Assembly (NCBI RefSeq): GCF_000834015.1
Contig: NZ_JXQI01000021.1
Coordinates: 1 to 64,000 of the forward strand
Direction: 5' to 3'
DNA from: Prevotella pectinovora
Lineage (GTDB): Bacteria; Bacteroidota; Bacteroidia; Bacteroidales; Bacteroidaceae
Length of the DNA: 64,000 nt
The notes below the pieces were generated by a model. It did not search any database, had not been told where the DNA came from, and saw nothing but the letters and a program-made list of their open reading frames with translations. Shown here piece by piece: positions 34,426 to 43,600 of the stretch. The number at the start of each line of letters is the position of its first letter. Position 1 is the stretch's first letter. Both the position numbers and the translations under genes were made by a program.

Positions 34426-34890
34426 CAAACCCATCCTGACCTTCCCAAAGGACAACCCATCCTAACCTTCCCAAAGGACAACCCATCCTAGCCTTCCCAA
34501 AGGGAAGGAACAAGTTACTCAGAATACTGTCATCAGCCCCCACCTAACCTCCCCCGAAGGATAACCCATCCTAGCCTTCCCAAAGGGAAGGAACAAGTTA
34601 CTCAGAATACTGTCATCAGCCCCCACCTAGCCTCCCCCGTAGGGGAGGGACAGTTACTGTTGCTATTGATAATCTATTGATAATCAGATAACTACAAACG
34701 GCTATCATGCAGTCAAAGGTATCTGTCCCTCCCCTTCGGGGGAGGTTAGGTGGGGGCTGAAGTTCATAAGACGGAGTAATCTGTTCCTTCCCTTTGGGAA
34801 GGCTAGGATGGGTTGTCCTTAGGTAAGGTTAGGATGGGTTATCCCTTTGGGAAGGTTAGGATGGGTTGTTCTTTGGGTTTAGGTTAGGAT
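34426..34890. repeat. Foldback element family B, copy 2 with fragments
   Basis: The full 252-bp copy lies at 34563-34814, the same length as copy 1 at 23755-24006 and matching it in arms and centre. Several AACCCATCCTAACCTTCCC fragments precede it in tandem (34426-34562), and TTAGGATGGGTT fragments follow (34815-34890). The whole spacer 34392-35006 holds nothing else that I can identify. Confidence 0.88.
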
Positions 34891-35006
34891 GGGTTTATGT
34901 CATTATGGGTTTTAGCCCGAGAGAGGGCTGAAGTCAGTAGGAAAGCCTTTGTCTTGTCCTCTATTTTCAGACAAAACGGGATAAACCTGTATTCAGGAAA
35001 ACCCAC

Positions 35007-35045
35007 AAAAAAATCCCAGCCGCTATCTTGCGACTGGGATTTTTT
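35007..35045. terminator. Terminator of the M16 peptidase gene (bidirectional)
   Basis: ATCCCAG/CTGGGAT flanked by A7 on one side and T6 on the other forms a symmetrical intrinsic terminator just after the minus-strand M16 gene. Confidence 0.8.
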
Positions 35046-35070
35046 AGATATTTCTGTCAGCGTGAAATCA

Positions 35071-37917
35071 TTATTCCTGTGGGAGCATGATAACGCTCAC
35101 GCTGTTCTTGCCGATGAAGTTGTCCTTCACATACTTAGCAACAGATGCTGGAGTGAGGGCGTTGACGAGCTTCTCGTAGTCAGTGTTGATGTCAACACCT
35201 TCCTCGTCCCATGTCTGGATAACGTTCATCCAGTAGCCGTTGGTCTTCAGACCATCCTCATAGCGCTTTACCATCAGGTCCTTGGTCTTGTTCAGCATGT
35301 CAGCGTCGATTGTAGAACCGAGTTTCTGCAGCTCCTCGCGCATGATCTGGATAGCGATGTCCTTCTTCTCAGGCTTAACAGGGCAGTAGCCGTAGATAGC
35401 GTTGAATGGAACGTCGCCGCCGAGGTTGGCGAAACCGCCGGCGTTAGCTGAGTATGCAGCGCTCTGCTCCTCGCGGATAGTCTTCAGATATACCATGTCG
35501 AGCACCTGTCCGGCTGCGTCGGCCTTGATAGAGTTGTCGAGAGTGAATGGCACGGTGTTGTTATACCAGAACATGTAGATGTTAGACTTAGGAGTCTCCA
35601 TCTTGCGGTGGAATGTGTTGTCCACGGTGCCTGTAGCATACTTGGAGATCTTGTTGAAGTTCTCGTGAACGAACTTCTTGCCCTTCTTCACTGAAGGCAG
35701 AGAAGCGATGTAAGTCTCGATGTACTGACGGACGAGAGTCTCGTCGAAGTTACCTACGATAGTGAATGTGAAGTCAGCAGCGTTGGCAGTGCGCTCCTTG
35801 GCGATCTGCAGGATGCGGTCGTAGTTGGCGTTGTCGAGATCTTTCTCTTCGAGAGAAATCTGACGGGCGTCGTGAGCGTGGAGAGTATAGGTTACAGAGT
35901 CCTGGAGAGCGCTCTCAGCAGAGAGAGACTTGTTCTTCAGGGCAGCGCGATACTGGTTGATAAGCGAGTTGAAAGCCTGCTCGTCCTTCTTGATGTTAGT
36001 GAAGTAGAGATAGTTCATCTGGAACATTGTCTCCATATCCTTCGGTGTGCAGCTTCCGCTGACATACTCGTGGAGGTTAGATAAAGACAGGTTCACGTTG
36101 GCGTTCTTGCCGGCGAGTACCTTCTGCAGCTCTGTGCTGCTGAAGTTTCCGAGTCCGCTGTAGCTTATCACGTCGTTGAACAGGTCGAGGTTCACTCTCT
36201 CCTTTGCGTCGTAGAGAGACTTACCACCCTTTGAAGAACCGTTGAACAATACCTCACCCTCTTTCAGGTTAGTCTTCTTCAGCAATACGCGTGCACCGTT
36301 GCTCAGTGTCAGCTCCTTGTATCCGAACTTGGCATTCTCCTTCTCAGAAACGATCTTGCCAGCCTTTGGCTGCTCTGCGATGAGAGGCTCCTGCTTAACA
36401 TTGTCTACGTAAGCCTCGATCTTCTCTGCGCGGGCATCGTCGTAAGCCTTCTTCAAGCTTGCCTCTGTAGAGTATACCATACCTTCCTTCTCAGTTGTGG
36501 TGTTGTAGATCACAACGTTAGAGTCGCTGAGGCTGATGAGCTGCTTCATAGCCTCGTTTACCACGTCCACAGGCAGCATTGGAGTGAGCTGCTGCATGAT
36601 CTGGTAAGTCTGCTCGATAGAGAGCAGAGGCTCCTTCTCAAGATAGTTTCTTGCGCAAGCGCGGCCGAACACGTCGTTGTTGATCTTGTCGCGGTTGGTA
36701 TACTGCTTCTCAAGGGCGCTCATGTAGTTTGCCTTGGCACGCTCATACTCAGTAGCGGTGAAGCCGAACTTGGCAGCACGCATAGCCTCGCGGGTCAGGG
36801 CAGCGAGAGCAGCCTCTGTCTTTCCGTCCTTTGGAGTGGCGTTGAATGTGAACGCATCCTTTGTCTTGGCGAAGATATAGTTGCCGGCATATCCGTAAGC
36901 GCTTACGAATGGGGCGTCAGCCTTCTGTGCTTCCTCCTGCAGACGTGCGTTCAGCATGGCAGAAGCCATGTCGGTAACGAAGTCTTCGATGAGGTATGGC
37001 AGATAGCCTTTCTGGTCTTCCGGAGTAGAGTCATACTTGAACATCAGCTCCACTGAGTTCATCTGCTCCTCCTTGTCCTTGTCAACGATGATGATTGGCT
37101 CAGCATTGTCTGGAACCTGCTCGTCAACGATAGGTGCCGGGTTTTCCGGGTTCTTGATGTCAGAGAACATCTCCTTGATCTTAGCCTCGGTGCGGTCTAC
37201 GTCGATGTCACCAACCACGATGATAGCCTGGTTTGTAGGGTGATACCACTTCTCGTAGTAGTCGCGCAGAGCCTTAGGCTTGAAGTTGTCGATTACCGAC
37301 ATCAGACCGATAGGGTAGCGCTTGCCGTACTTGCTGCCAGGGTAGAGCTTCTCGAGGTTGCGCTCGAACATACGGCTGCTTGCCGATGTGCGCATACGCC
37401 ACTCCTCGTGGATAACGCCGCGCTCCTGGTCGATTTCTTTAGGATCGAGAGTCAGGTTGTTGCTCCAGTCCTTTAGGATGAGCAGACAAGAGTCGAGGGC
37501 TGCGATGCCACGGTCTGTAGGAACATTGTTGATGTTGTATACAGTCTGGTCGATAGATGTGTAGGCATTCAGGTCGCCGCCGAACTGCACGCCGAGTGAA
37601 CGGGTGTAGTCGATAACACCGTTGCCAGGGAAATTCTTTGTTCCGTTGAAGCACATGTGCTCAAGGAAGTGTGCCAGACCGCGCTGGTTCTCTTCCTCCT
37701 GGATAGAACCCACACGCTGGGCGATGTAGAAGTTCACACGCTTCTCTGGATAACCGTTGTGGCGCACGTAGTAAGTCAGTCCGTTTGCCAGTTTGCCTGT
37801 CCTTATTGCTGGATCGATAGGCAGGGGCTGCATCATTGGGTTGGCCTCCTGTGCGTTGATGCCCAGTGCGCCTGTGACAACCAATGCCGCAAACACTAAG
37901 ATTTTTCTGATTTTCAT
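35071..37917 (-). CDS. M16 family zinc peptidase (full-length, two-lobe)
   Basis: The 948-residue exported protease has a signal peptide (residues 1-22, ending GINAQ) and the inverted zinc motif HFLEH (His83, Glu86, His87). The third ligand is near residue 165-170 (QERGVIHEEW). Two M16 halves follow: the active N-lobe with M16C domain (to about residue 480) and a degenerate C-lobe. It resembles the pitrilysin/PqqL type found in Bacteroidetes and is probably periplasmic or outer-membrane associated, degrading peptides. It is monocistronic, with a terminator after it and a possible -7 box at 37987-37995. Confidence 0.93.
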   Translation of the reverse strand: MKIRKILVFAALVVTGALGINAQEANPMMQPLPIDPAIRTGKLANGLTYYVRHNGYPEKRVNFYIAQRVGSIQEEENQRGLAHFLEHMCFNGTKNFPGNGVIDYTRSLGVQFGGDLNAYTSIDQTVYNINNVPTDRGIAALDSCLLILKDWSNNLTLDPKEIDQERGVIHEEWRMRTSASSRMFERNLEKLYPGSKYGKRYPIGLMSVIDNFKPKALRDYYEKWYHPTNQAIIVVGDIDVDRTEAKIKEMFSDIKNPENPAPIVDEQVPDNAEPIIIVDKDKEEQMNSVELMFKYDSTPEDQKGYLPYLIEDFVTDMASAMLNARLQEEAQKADAPFVSAYGYAGNYIFAKTKDAFTFNATPKDGKTEAALAALTREAMRAAKFGFTATEYERAKANYMSALEKQYTNRDKINNDVFGRACARNYLEKEPLLSIEQTYQIMQQLTPMLPVDVVNEAMKQLISLSDSNVVIYNTTTEKEGMVYSTEASLKKAYDDARAEKIEAYVDNVKQEPLIAEQPKAGKIVSEKENAKFGYKELTLSNGARVLLKKTNLKEGEVLFNGSSKGGKSLYDAKERVNLDLFNDVISYSGLGNFSSTELQKVLAGKNANVNLSLSNLHEYVSGSCTPKDMETMFQMNYLYFTNIKKDEQAFNSLINQYRAALKNKSLSAESALQDSVTYTLHAHDARQISLEEKDLDNANYDRILQIAKERTANAADFTFTIVGNFDETLVRQYIETYIASLPSVKKGKKFVHENFNKISKYATGTVDNTFHRKMETPKSNIYMFWYNNTVPFTLDNSIKADAAGQVLDMVYLKTIREEQSAAYSANAGGFANLGGDVPFNAIYGYCPVKPEKKDIAIQIMREELQKLGSTIDADMLNKTKDLMVKRYEDGLKTNGYWMNVIQTWDEEGVDINTDYEKLVNALTPASVAKYVKDNFIGKNSVSVIMLPQE

Positions 37918-37986
37918 GTTTATTATTGTTTAAAATTATTGTATGTCTTTCTTCGTAAAATATCCGGTAATGGTGGAAATAACTCC

Positions 37987-37995
37987 ACAAAATTA
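37987..37995 (-). promoter_or_regulatory. Possible -7 box of the M16 peptidase gene
   Basis: TAATTTTGT on the minus strand matches the consensus and lies 70 bases before the start codon. The -33 element is not evident. Confidence 0.4.
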
Positions 37996-38127
37996 GGAAA
38001 TTTACAATTACCATACGATTTAAACCCTGATTTTACTACAGAAAAGCCTTGATATATAACCTATTTTAACATATTTGGCTGGCATTTAGTGGAATAGACC
38101 ATCCGGTTTTGCCTGGAGTCTGATCCA

Positions 38128-38284
38128 AATCGGTCATCAGGCAGTTGGTGTTTTAAGAAAATCCAAGTAAGTCCTGATGACAGATTGGGTTAAATCAAAT
38201 TCCAAGCAATGCCTTATGACCGATTTGAGTTTAAAGACAAATCGCTCCCTTCCCTCTTCGGAGGTCAGGATGGATTGCCCCTCA
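38128..38284. repeat. Relics of foldback families A and B
   Basis: The spacer 37918-38284 contains family-A words (AAATCGGTCATCAGG, CCTTATGACCGATTTGAGTTT) and a short family-B fragment (TTCCCTCTTCGGAGGTCAGGATGG) beside the end of the nucleoside kinase gene. No gene is visible. Confidence 0.55.
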
Positions 38285-39940
38285 TCAATATTTGAAAGAG
38301 CTTCCGCCGAGGAACTCCCTGAGCAGCGAAGTGGGCGGTACCTGGCGGTTTGTGATAGGCTTGATGTATTTCAGGAACTTCAGCAGCCTGTATGCCTCAC
38401 TGTATTCGTCACAGTTCTCAGGCACCTGCTCAAGCAGCGGCACCGCCTGCTGCTTTATCACCGCCAGCTCAAAGATCATCGCCGTGTTGAACATGGCGTC
38501 GGCATTCTCCTGGAACGGGAATATCCATTTGTTCTCGCCAGCCCTCACCGAAGGCCAGCGGTGTATTGTCTCCATGGCGTTCACGCCGCGGTATTTGTAG
38601 TCGCGGATGATGCGTCGGAGCAGACGGTTGTCGGTGGTAGGTACATAGTTGTGGCTGTCGAGCAATATGGTGGTGAATGCTGAGGCATAGACACGGAATA
38701 TCTGTTCGTCGGGAATCTGTGCCGTCAGTTCCGGGTTCAGTGCATGTATGCCTTCCACCACGAGCACGTCGTTCTCGTGCATCTTCAGTTTCTTGCCGCT
38801 CTTCTCGCTGCGTCCCGTCTGGAAGTTGTATTTCGGCAGCTCTATCTCCTTGCCGTTGAATAGGTCGTTCATCTGTTGGTTGAGCAGCGGGATGTTGAGG
38901 GCGTAGAGACTCTCGTAGTCGTATTCGCCATTCTCGTCCTTCGGTGTGTGCTCACGGTCAACGAAATAGTCGTCGAGTGATATGGCGATAGGTTTTATGC
39001 CGTTGGTGAGGAGCTGTATTGAGAGTCGTTTGCACGATGTTGTCTTTCCGCTCGACGACGGTCCGGCGATGAGCACCATCTTCACCTTCTTCCTTGCGGC
39101 TATCTCGTCGGCGATATGCGCTATCTTCTTCTCCTGCAGAGCCTCAGAGAGGTTTATGAGGTCGGTGGTCATACCTTTGTCCACAGCCTCGTTCAGGTCG
39201 CCGATGGTGCGCAGACCGAGTATGTCCTGCCAGTGGTGGTGCTCCTTGAAGATATCGAACATCTTGTCCTGGTGTATCAGTTCGCCGAGCTGTCCCGGGT
39301 CTTTGAGCGACGGTATGCGCAGCAGCAGTCCGTCGAAATATTTCTCCAGTCCGAAGAGTTTCAGCTGCGACGTGTTGGTGAGCAGCGAACCGTAGTAGTA
39401 GTCCTTGTATCCGTCTATATCATAATAGGTGGTGTATAGCGAACCGGTGCTTCTGAGCAGTTTCACCTTCGACTCCCTGCCCTCGAATACCTTTATCGCC
39501 TCCTCCGTGGTGCATTCGTGGCGGCGCAGCGGCAGTTTGGCGTCGATAATTTCCTGCATGCGCTGTCTGATTCTTGCTGCCACCTGCTCCGTCACTTCCT
39601 CGCCGATGATGAGGTCGCAGTAGTAGCCGTTAGACACCGGAATGTCTATCCATACGTTGCCTTCGGGATAGAGGTCGTGCACCGCCTTGCAGAGCACCAT
39701 GAAGAGGGTTCGGGTATATGTCCGCTGTCCTGAAGGCGAGGTGAGGTCGAGATATTCCACGTCCTTGTTGTGGTACACCCTGAAGTTGAGTCCTTCAACC
39801 TTGTTGTTCACCTTTGCACTAACCGGACCGTATTTCATATCGAGGCCAGAAGCGTCATAAATTTCAGAAAGTGTGCTTCCGATTGCAGAGTTTAAAACTT
39901 TTTTATTATTTTTGCAACGGATTTGTACTACTTGTTTCAT
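38285..39940 (-). CDS. TGS-domain nucleoside (uridine-like) kinase
   Basis: The 551-residue protein joins a threonyl-tRNA-synthetase-like N-terminal part to a uridine-kinase-like P-loop domain. The N-terminal part has a TGS domain at residues 1 to about 65 and a second-additional-domain-like region to about 210, with RRHECTTEEAI. The kinase domain (about 280-500) has the Walker A GPSSSGKTT near residue 291, SLDDYFVDRE, and VVEGIHALNPEL. Such fusions are known in Bacteroidetes and Firmicutes as probable nucleoside kinases. The nucleoside is not proven, and the synthetase catalytic core is absent. Confidence 0.88.
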   Translation of the reverse strand: MKQVVQIRCKNNKKVLNSAIGSTLSEIYDASGLDMKYGPVSAKVNNKVEGLNFRVYHNKDVEYLDLTSPSGQRTYTRTLFMVLCKAVHDLYPEGNVWIDIPVSNGYYCDLIIGEEVTEQVAARIRQRMQEIIDAKLPLRRHECTTEEAIKVFEGRESKVKLLRSTGSLYTTYYDIDGYKDYYYGSLLTNTSQLKLFGLEKYFDGLLLRIPSLKDPGQLGELIHQDKMFDIFKEHHHWQDILGLRTIGDLNEAVDKGMTTDLINLSEALQEKKIAHIADEIAARKKVKMVLIAGPSSSGKTTSCKRLSIQLLTNGIKPIAISLDDYFVDREHTPKDENGEYDYESLYALNIPLLNQQMNDLFNGKEIELPKYNFQTGRSEKSGKKLKMHENDVLVVEGIHALNPELTAQIPDEQIFRVYASAFTTILLDSHNYVPTTDNRLLRRIIRDYKYRGVNAMETIHRWPSVRAGENKWIFPFQENADAMFNTAMIFELAVIKQQAVPLLEQVPENCDEYSEAYRLLKFLKYIKPITNRQVPPTSLLREFLGGSSFKY

Positions 39941-40029
39941 AAGTGTTACATTTTTAGGGATTCACGTTTGTAAAGTTACTCCCTTTCTGCGACATTAATG
40001 CGCGTCAGCATCATAAATAAATTTAAAAT

Positions 40030-41724
40030 ATGTCGATTTGGATTATTTTTAAGATCATTGGATCATTGGCTCTGCTCATCTATGGCATGAAGGTCATGAG
40101 CGAAGCCTTGCAGAAGATGGCCGGTTCGCAGTTGCGCCACATCCTCGGCACCATGACCAAAAACCGTTTTACCGGACTGATAACCGGTATGTTCGTAACA
40201 GCGTCTGTGCAGTCGTCCACTGCCACCACCGTGATGACAGTATCCTTTGTCAACGCCGGTCTCCTCACACTCGCCCAAGCCATATCGGTGATTATGGGAG
40301 CCAATATCGGTACCACGTTCACGGCATGGATCATGACACTGGGATTCTCGTTCAATATGGCGAACGTGGTGTTCCCCGTGTTCTTCATAGCACTCCTGTT
40401 GATATACAGAAAGAAGCACCGTTATGTAGGTGACTTCCTGTTCGGCGTCGCTTTTATGTTTTTCGCCATTTCCACCCTCGGCGCCACTGGCAAGGAAATG
40501 GACCTCAGTCACAACCAGTCGGTAATAGAATTCTTCTCGTCGTTCGACAAAGACAGCTACCTCACCATATTCGCGTTCCTCGGATTGGGAACGATACTCA
40601 CATTCTGCATGCAGTCGTCGGCAGCCCTCATGGCCATCACCATGGTGCTCTGCTCCAGCGGTGTGCTGCCGATATATATGGGTATAGCCCTCGTGCTCGG
40701 TGAGAACATCGGTACCACCATCACCTCAAACATCGCGGCGATGGGAGCCAACACCCAGGCAAGGCGTGCCGCCATGGCACACCTCTCGTTCAACGTGTTC
40801 GGAGTGTTGTGGGTGCTCTGCATATTCTATCCCTTCATAGATATGGTATGCGGATTCGTGGGCGTTGACCCGCATTCAGGCCACATCGACGCCTCACGCC
40901 TCTCTGTGGTGCTCGCCGCCTTCCACACCACCTTCAACGTGTGCAACACGGCAGTGCTGATATGGTTCATACCACAGATGGAAAAACTCGTATGCACCAT
41001 CATCAAGCCAAACGCCATGAAGGACGAAGACGACTTCCGCCTGCGCTACATCGGCGACAACACCCTCATGGCCACTCCGGAGCTTTCGGTGCTCGAGGCA
41101 CGCAAGGAGATACAGTCGTTTGCAGAGCGCATACAGCGTATGTTCTCTATGGTGAGAGAACTGCTCGGAGTGAAAAACGAGAACGACTTCGTGAAGCTCT
41201 TCACACGCATCGAGAAATATGAAGGCATCTCCGACAATATGGAGATAGAGATTGCCAACTATCTCGACAAGGTGAGCGACTCACACCTCAGCGACGAGAC
41301 GAAGGCGAAAATACGCGCCATGCTACGTGAGATATCAGAGATAGAGAGTATCGGCGACAGCTGCTACAACATAGCACGCACGCTGAACCGCAAACTGCGT
41401 GGCAAGGAGGACTTCACCGAGCAGCAGTATGACCATCTTCACCAGATGTTTGAGCTCACCGACGACAGTCTCACACAGATGAACGTGATGCTCTCCAGCA
41501 GACGCTACGACCTCGACGTGAACCGTTCGTTCAACATAGAGAACGAGATAAACAACTACCGTACGCAGCTCAAGAGCCAGAACATCAACGACGTGAACAA
41601 CCATCTCTACACCTACGCCATCGGTACGATGTATATGGATATCGTGAGCGAGTGTGAGAAACTTGCCGACTACGTCATCAACGTGGTGGAGGCACGTATG
41701 GGAACAAAGCAGCGCGAGGCATAA
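40030..41724 (+). CDS. Na+/Pi cotransporter family protein
   Basis: The 564-residue inner-membrane protein carries the two inverted repeats of the NptA/PNaS family, each with the QSS signature: QSSTATTVMTVSFVNAG near residue 60 and QSSAALMAITMV near residue 194. The membrane domain ends near residue 320. The C-terminal part (about 350-560) is helical and PhoU-like. It should import phosphate with sodium, with the PhoU-like domain regulating or coupling. It has no operon partner and is divergent from the nucleoside kinase. Confidence 0.93.
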   Translation: MSIWIIFKIIGSLALLIYGMKVMSEALQKMAGSQLRHILGTMTKNRFTGLITGMFVTASVQSSTATTVMTVSFVNAGLLTLAQAISVIMGANIGTTFTAWIMTLGFSFNMANVVFPVFFIALLLIYRKKHRYVGDFLFGVAFMFFAISTLGATGKEMDLSHNQSVIEFFSSFDKDSYLTIFAFLGLGTILTFCMQSSAALMAITMVLCSSGVLPIYMGIALVLGENIGTTITSNIAAMGANTQARRAAMAHLSFNVFGVLWVLCIFYPFIDMVCGFVGVDPHSGHIDASRLSVVLAAFHTTFNVCNTAVLIWFIPQMEKLVCTIIKPNAMKDEDDFRLRYIGDNTLMATPELSVLEARKEIQSFAERIQRMFSMVRELLGVKNENDFVKLFTRIEKYEGISDNMEIEIANYLDKVSDSHLSDETKAKIRAMLREISEIESIGDSCYNIARTLNRKLRGKEDFTEQQYDHLHQMFELTDDSLTQMNVMLSSRRYDLDVNRSFNIENEINNYRTQLKSQNINDVNNHLYTYAIGTMYMDIVSECEKLADYVINVVEARMGTKQREA

Positions 41725-41929
41725 CCACGCCTGACCGCAACACGCCTGACCGCAACACGCCAGACTACAATCACGCCAGACAACAGCCACATCTGGCTGA
41801 CAGAATAATCCACAGTGGGGGACAAGGGCAGAAAACGACAAGTCATCGTCGCATCGCCCTTGTCTCCCATTGTCGTTTTCTGCCTCTTCCTAAACCATGA
41901 ACTTTGGGGCATCCGTATGGCATCAATTC

Positions 41930-42003
41930 TGCCCAAGTGGGGCAAGCTGCTTGCCCCACATGTGAAAGCACCTTGCCCCACTTGGGCAAGCACCTTGCCC
42001 ATT
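41930..42003. repeat. Short GGGCAAGC-CTTGCCC hairpin cluster, copy 2
   Basis: Several palindromic words of the type GGGCAAGCTGCTTGCCCC lie in tandem, like the cluster at 26505-26582. Confidence 0.6.
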
Positions 42004-42006
42004 TTT

Positions 42007-42074
42007 AACCCCAATCGGTCATTAGGGCTTGCCTGGATTTTGCTTTTTAGAAGAGTGGATTTTGTTTGGCTTTT
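42007..42074. repeat. Truncated foldback element family A
   Basis: Only the left arm of family A is present (AACCCCAATCGGTCATTAGG to TTTGGCTTTT), and it directly abuts the full copy that follows. This suggests a deletion or slippage within two tandem copies. Confidence 0.75.
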
Positions 42075-42262
42075 AACCCAAATCGGTCATTAGGGCTTGC
42101 CTGGATTTTGTTCTTTTAGAAGAGTGGATTTTGTTTGGCTTTTAATGAGTAATAGCGAGCTATTACTCATTAAAAACAAGCAAAAGACGCCTTATAAAAA
42201 ACAAAAGACTGCAAGCAGTAAATATAAAATACAATAAACGGCCTAATGACCGTTTTGGGTTT
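42075..42262. repeat. Foldback element family A, full copy 3
   Basis: A 188-bp full copy. Its central palindrome is perfect over 17-base arms (TTTTAATGAGTAATAGC and its inverse) around a 2-base centre. Confidence 0.88.
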
Positions 42263-42290
42263 AATGAGTAATAGCGAGTCAGACAGTTTT

Positions 42291-42382
42291 CAAACCATCC
42301 AGACAATTCAGAACAACTGTCAGGTCGCTAACTGTCTGTATGTCAAACCGATATAAAGAAAACCAGATGGTCTGACAGTTTC
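42291..42382 (-). repeat. Dispersed repeat family C, copy 2
   Basis: Read on the minus strand, this segment aligns with 26269-26362: it shares ACTGTCAGA...TCTGGTTTT, ATCG, and the end word TGTCTGGATGGTTTG in the same order. It is noncoding. Confidence 0.55.
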
Positions 42383-42433
42383 GGAGGAAATTTTATAGTA
42401 TTGAATATAATTTTACAAATCATCAGCAGTCAC

Positions 42434-42615
42434 TGGATATGCCATCGAGAATACGAATGGATATGCCATTGAGGATACGAAGCAGTCAAGTCTGTAATGA
42501 TCAGTCCGTCTTGATTTATTGTAGTGTTTATATCCCCCTCACAATATATATCCTCCTCACATTAATTATATACCCCACCTCTACATTATATATCCCCTTC
42601 ACATTATATATTATA
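42434..42615. repeat. Small tandem repeats
   Basis: A 24-bp unit (TGGATATGCCAT..GA.ATACGA) occurs twice at 42434-42481. After a short gap, about four degenerate units of roughly 20 bp built on TATATCCCCYTCACAT occur at 42530-42615. A 68-codon frame across this region is low-complexity and is not taken as a gene. Confidence 0.6.
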
Positions 42616-42861
42616 TGTATGATTTCCTGTATTCTTTTATATTGATATAAAGAGCATGTTTCCCGACAATCAGCTATTTCCGTCAGGTGACCGATTTCGC
42701 GGTTAATGCCGACTTTAGCCATGTGTCTTCTTCCATTCAATGAAGATGCACTTGTTGTCATGATAATAAGTGTATAAATATCACATAATAATGAAACAAA
42801 CCCCAAATTTGCGTCATTTGTTAAATAATCGAGCCATTTTCTTTATTTTTCTTGTTTTTTA

Positions 42862-42894
42862 TTTGGGAGTAAACAATATAAAAATTAATTTTGC
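42862..42894 (+). promoter_or_regulatory. Promoter of the TlpA-like gene
   Basis: TTTG (42862-42865) and TAATTTTGC (42886-42894) are 20 bases apart, a full consensus match. The expected start near 42897 excludes longer versions of the downstream reading frame. Confidence 0.85.
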
Positions 42895-42943
42895 CACGAA
42901 ATACACAATACATGTTATTAATAATCGATTAAATATCATACTC

Positions 42944-43465
42944 ATGAGAAAGAATTGTATATTGAATCTGAGCAAGATGAGCAAGAGTCTGCTCGTTTTG
43001 GCAATGCTCCTCTTCGCTGTTGTGGAGAACGCGAGCGCACAGCTTCCATCGTTCAAGCTGAAGAACATCGAGGGCAAGACAGTTGACACCTCTACTCTCA
43101 GCAACGACGGAAAACCGTTTATCATCTCATTCTTTGCCACATGGTGCAAGCCATGCAACCGTGAGCTCAGCGCTATCGGCGAGGTTTACGAGGACTGGGT
43201 GGCAGAGACTGGCGTGAAGCTCTATGCCGTTTCCATTGACAAGGCACAGAACGCCAACAAGGTGAAGCCTCTCGTTAACCAGCACGGATGGCCATACGAG
43301 GTACTCCTCGACTCCAACAGCGAGTTCCGCAAGTCGTTCGGTGGCGAGATGATTCCGTTCGTTATCATCTGCGACGGTGAAGGCAAGGTGGTGTTCAAGC
43401 ACAACGGCTACACCGAGGGTGCCGAGCAGGAGCTGATAGAGAAGGTGAGAGAACTCATCAAGTAA
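42944..43465 (+). CDS. TlpA-like thioredoxin-family protein, exported
   Basis: The 173-residue protein is a secreted thiol-disulfide oxidoreductase. An N-terminal signal segment (MSKSLLVLAMLLFAVVENASA within residues 12-32) precedes the thioredoxin fold. The active-site motif is WCKPC in FFATWCKPCNRE near residue 72, and the cis-Pro is in GGEMIPFVIIC. The open frame reaches back to 42770, but the promoter at 42862-42894 rules that out; the ATG at 42944 or 42977 is the start. It precedes several exported proteins with CxxC motifs, which it may keep reduced or oxidised. Confidence 0.9.
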   Translation: MRKNCILNLSKMSKSLLVLAMLLFAVVENASAQLPSFKLKNIEGKTVDTSTLSNDGKPFIISFFATWCKPCNRELSAIGEVYEDWVAETGVKLYAVSIDKAQNANKVKPLVNQHGWPYEVLLDSNSEFRKSFGGEMIPFVIICDGEGKVVFKHNGYTEGAEQELIEKVRELIK

Positions 43466-43480
43466 TAAAGAAATTTCATA

Positions 43481-43535
43481 AGCATTATGTTATGGAAGGG
43501 ATTTCCATGGCATGATGCTTTTAATCCTTTTTTTT
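43481..43535 (+). terminator. Terminator of the TlpA-like gene
   Basis: A long hairpin (AGCATTATG...CATGATGCT enclosing ATGGAA/TTCCAT) is followed by a run of eight T residues. Confidence 0.75.
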
Positions 43536-43600
43536 GACAATGGCAGAAGCCTGGGCGCTTCTTCTATATACCTTATTAACTTATAAAAGACAAATCTCAA

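Noticed and set aside
42439..42645. A 68-codon open frame rich in Ile, Leu, Tyr and Thr
   Set aside because: It is translated from the small tandem repeats at 42434-42615 and looks like low-complexity chance coding, not a membrane protein gene.
42770..42943. Longer start for the TlpA-like protein
   Set aside because: A consensus promoter (42862-42894) lies inside this extension, and a proper signal peptide begins after 42944.
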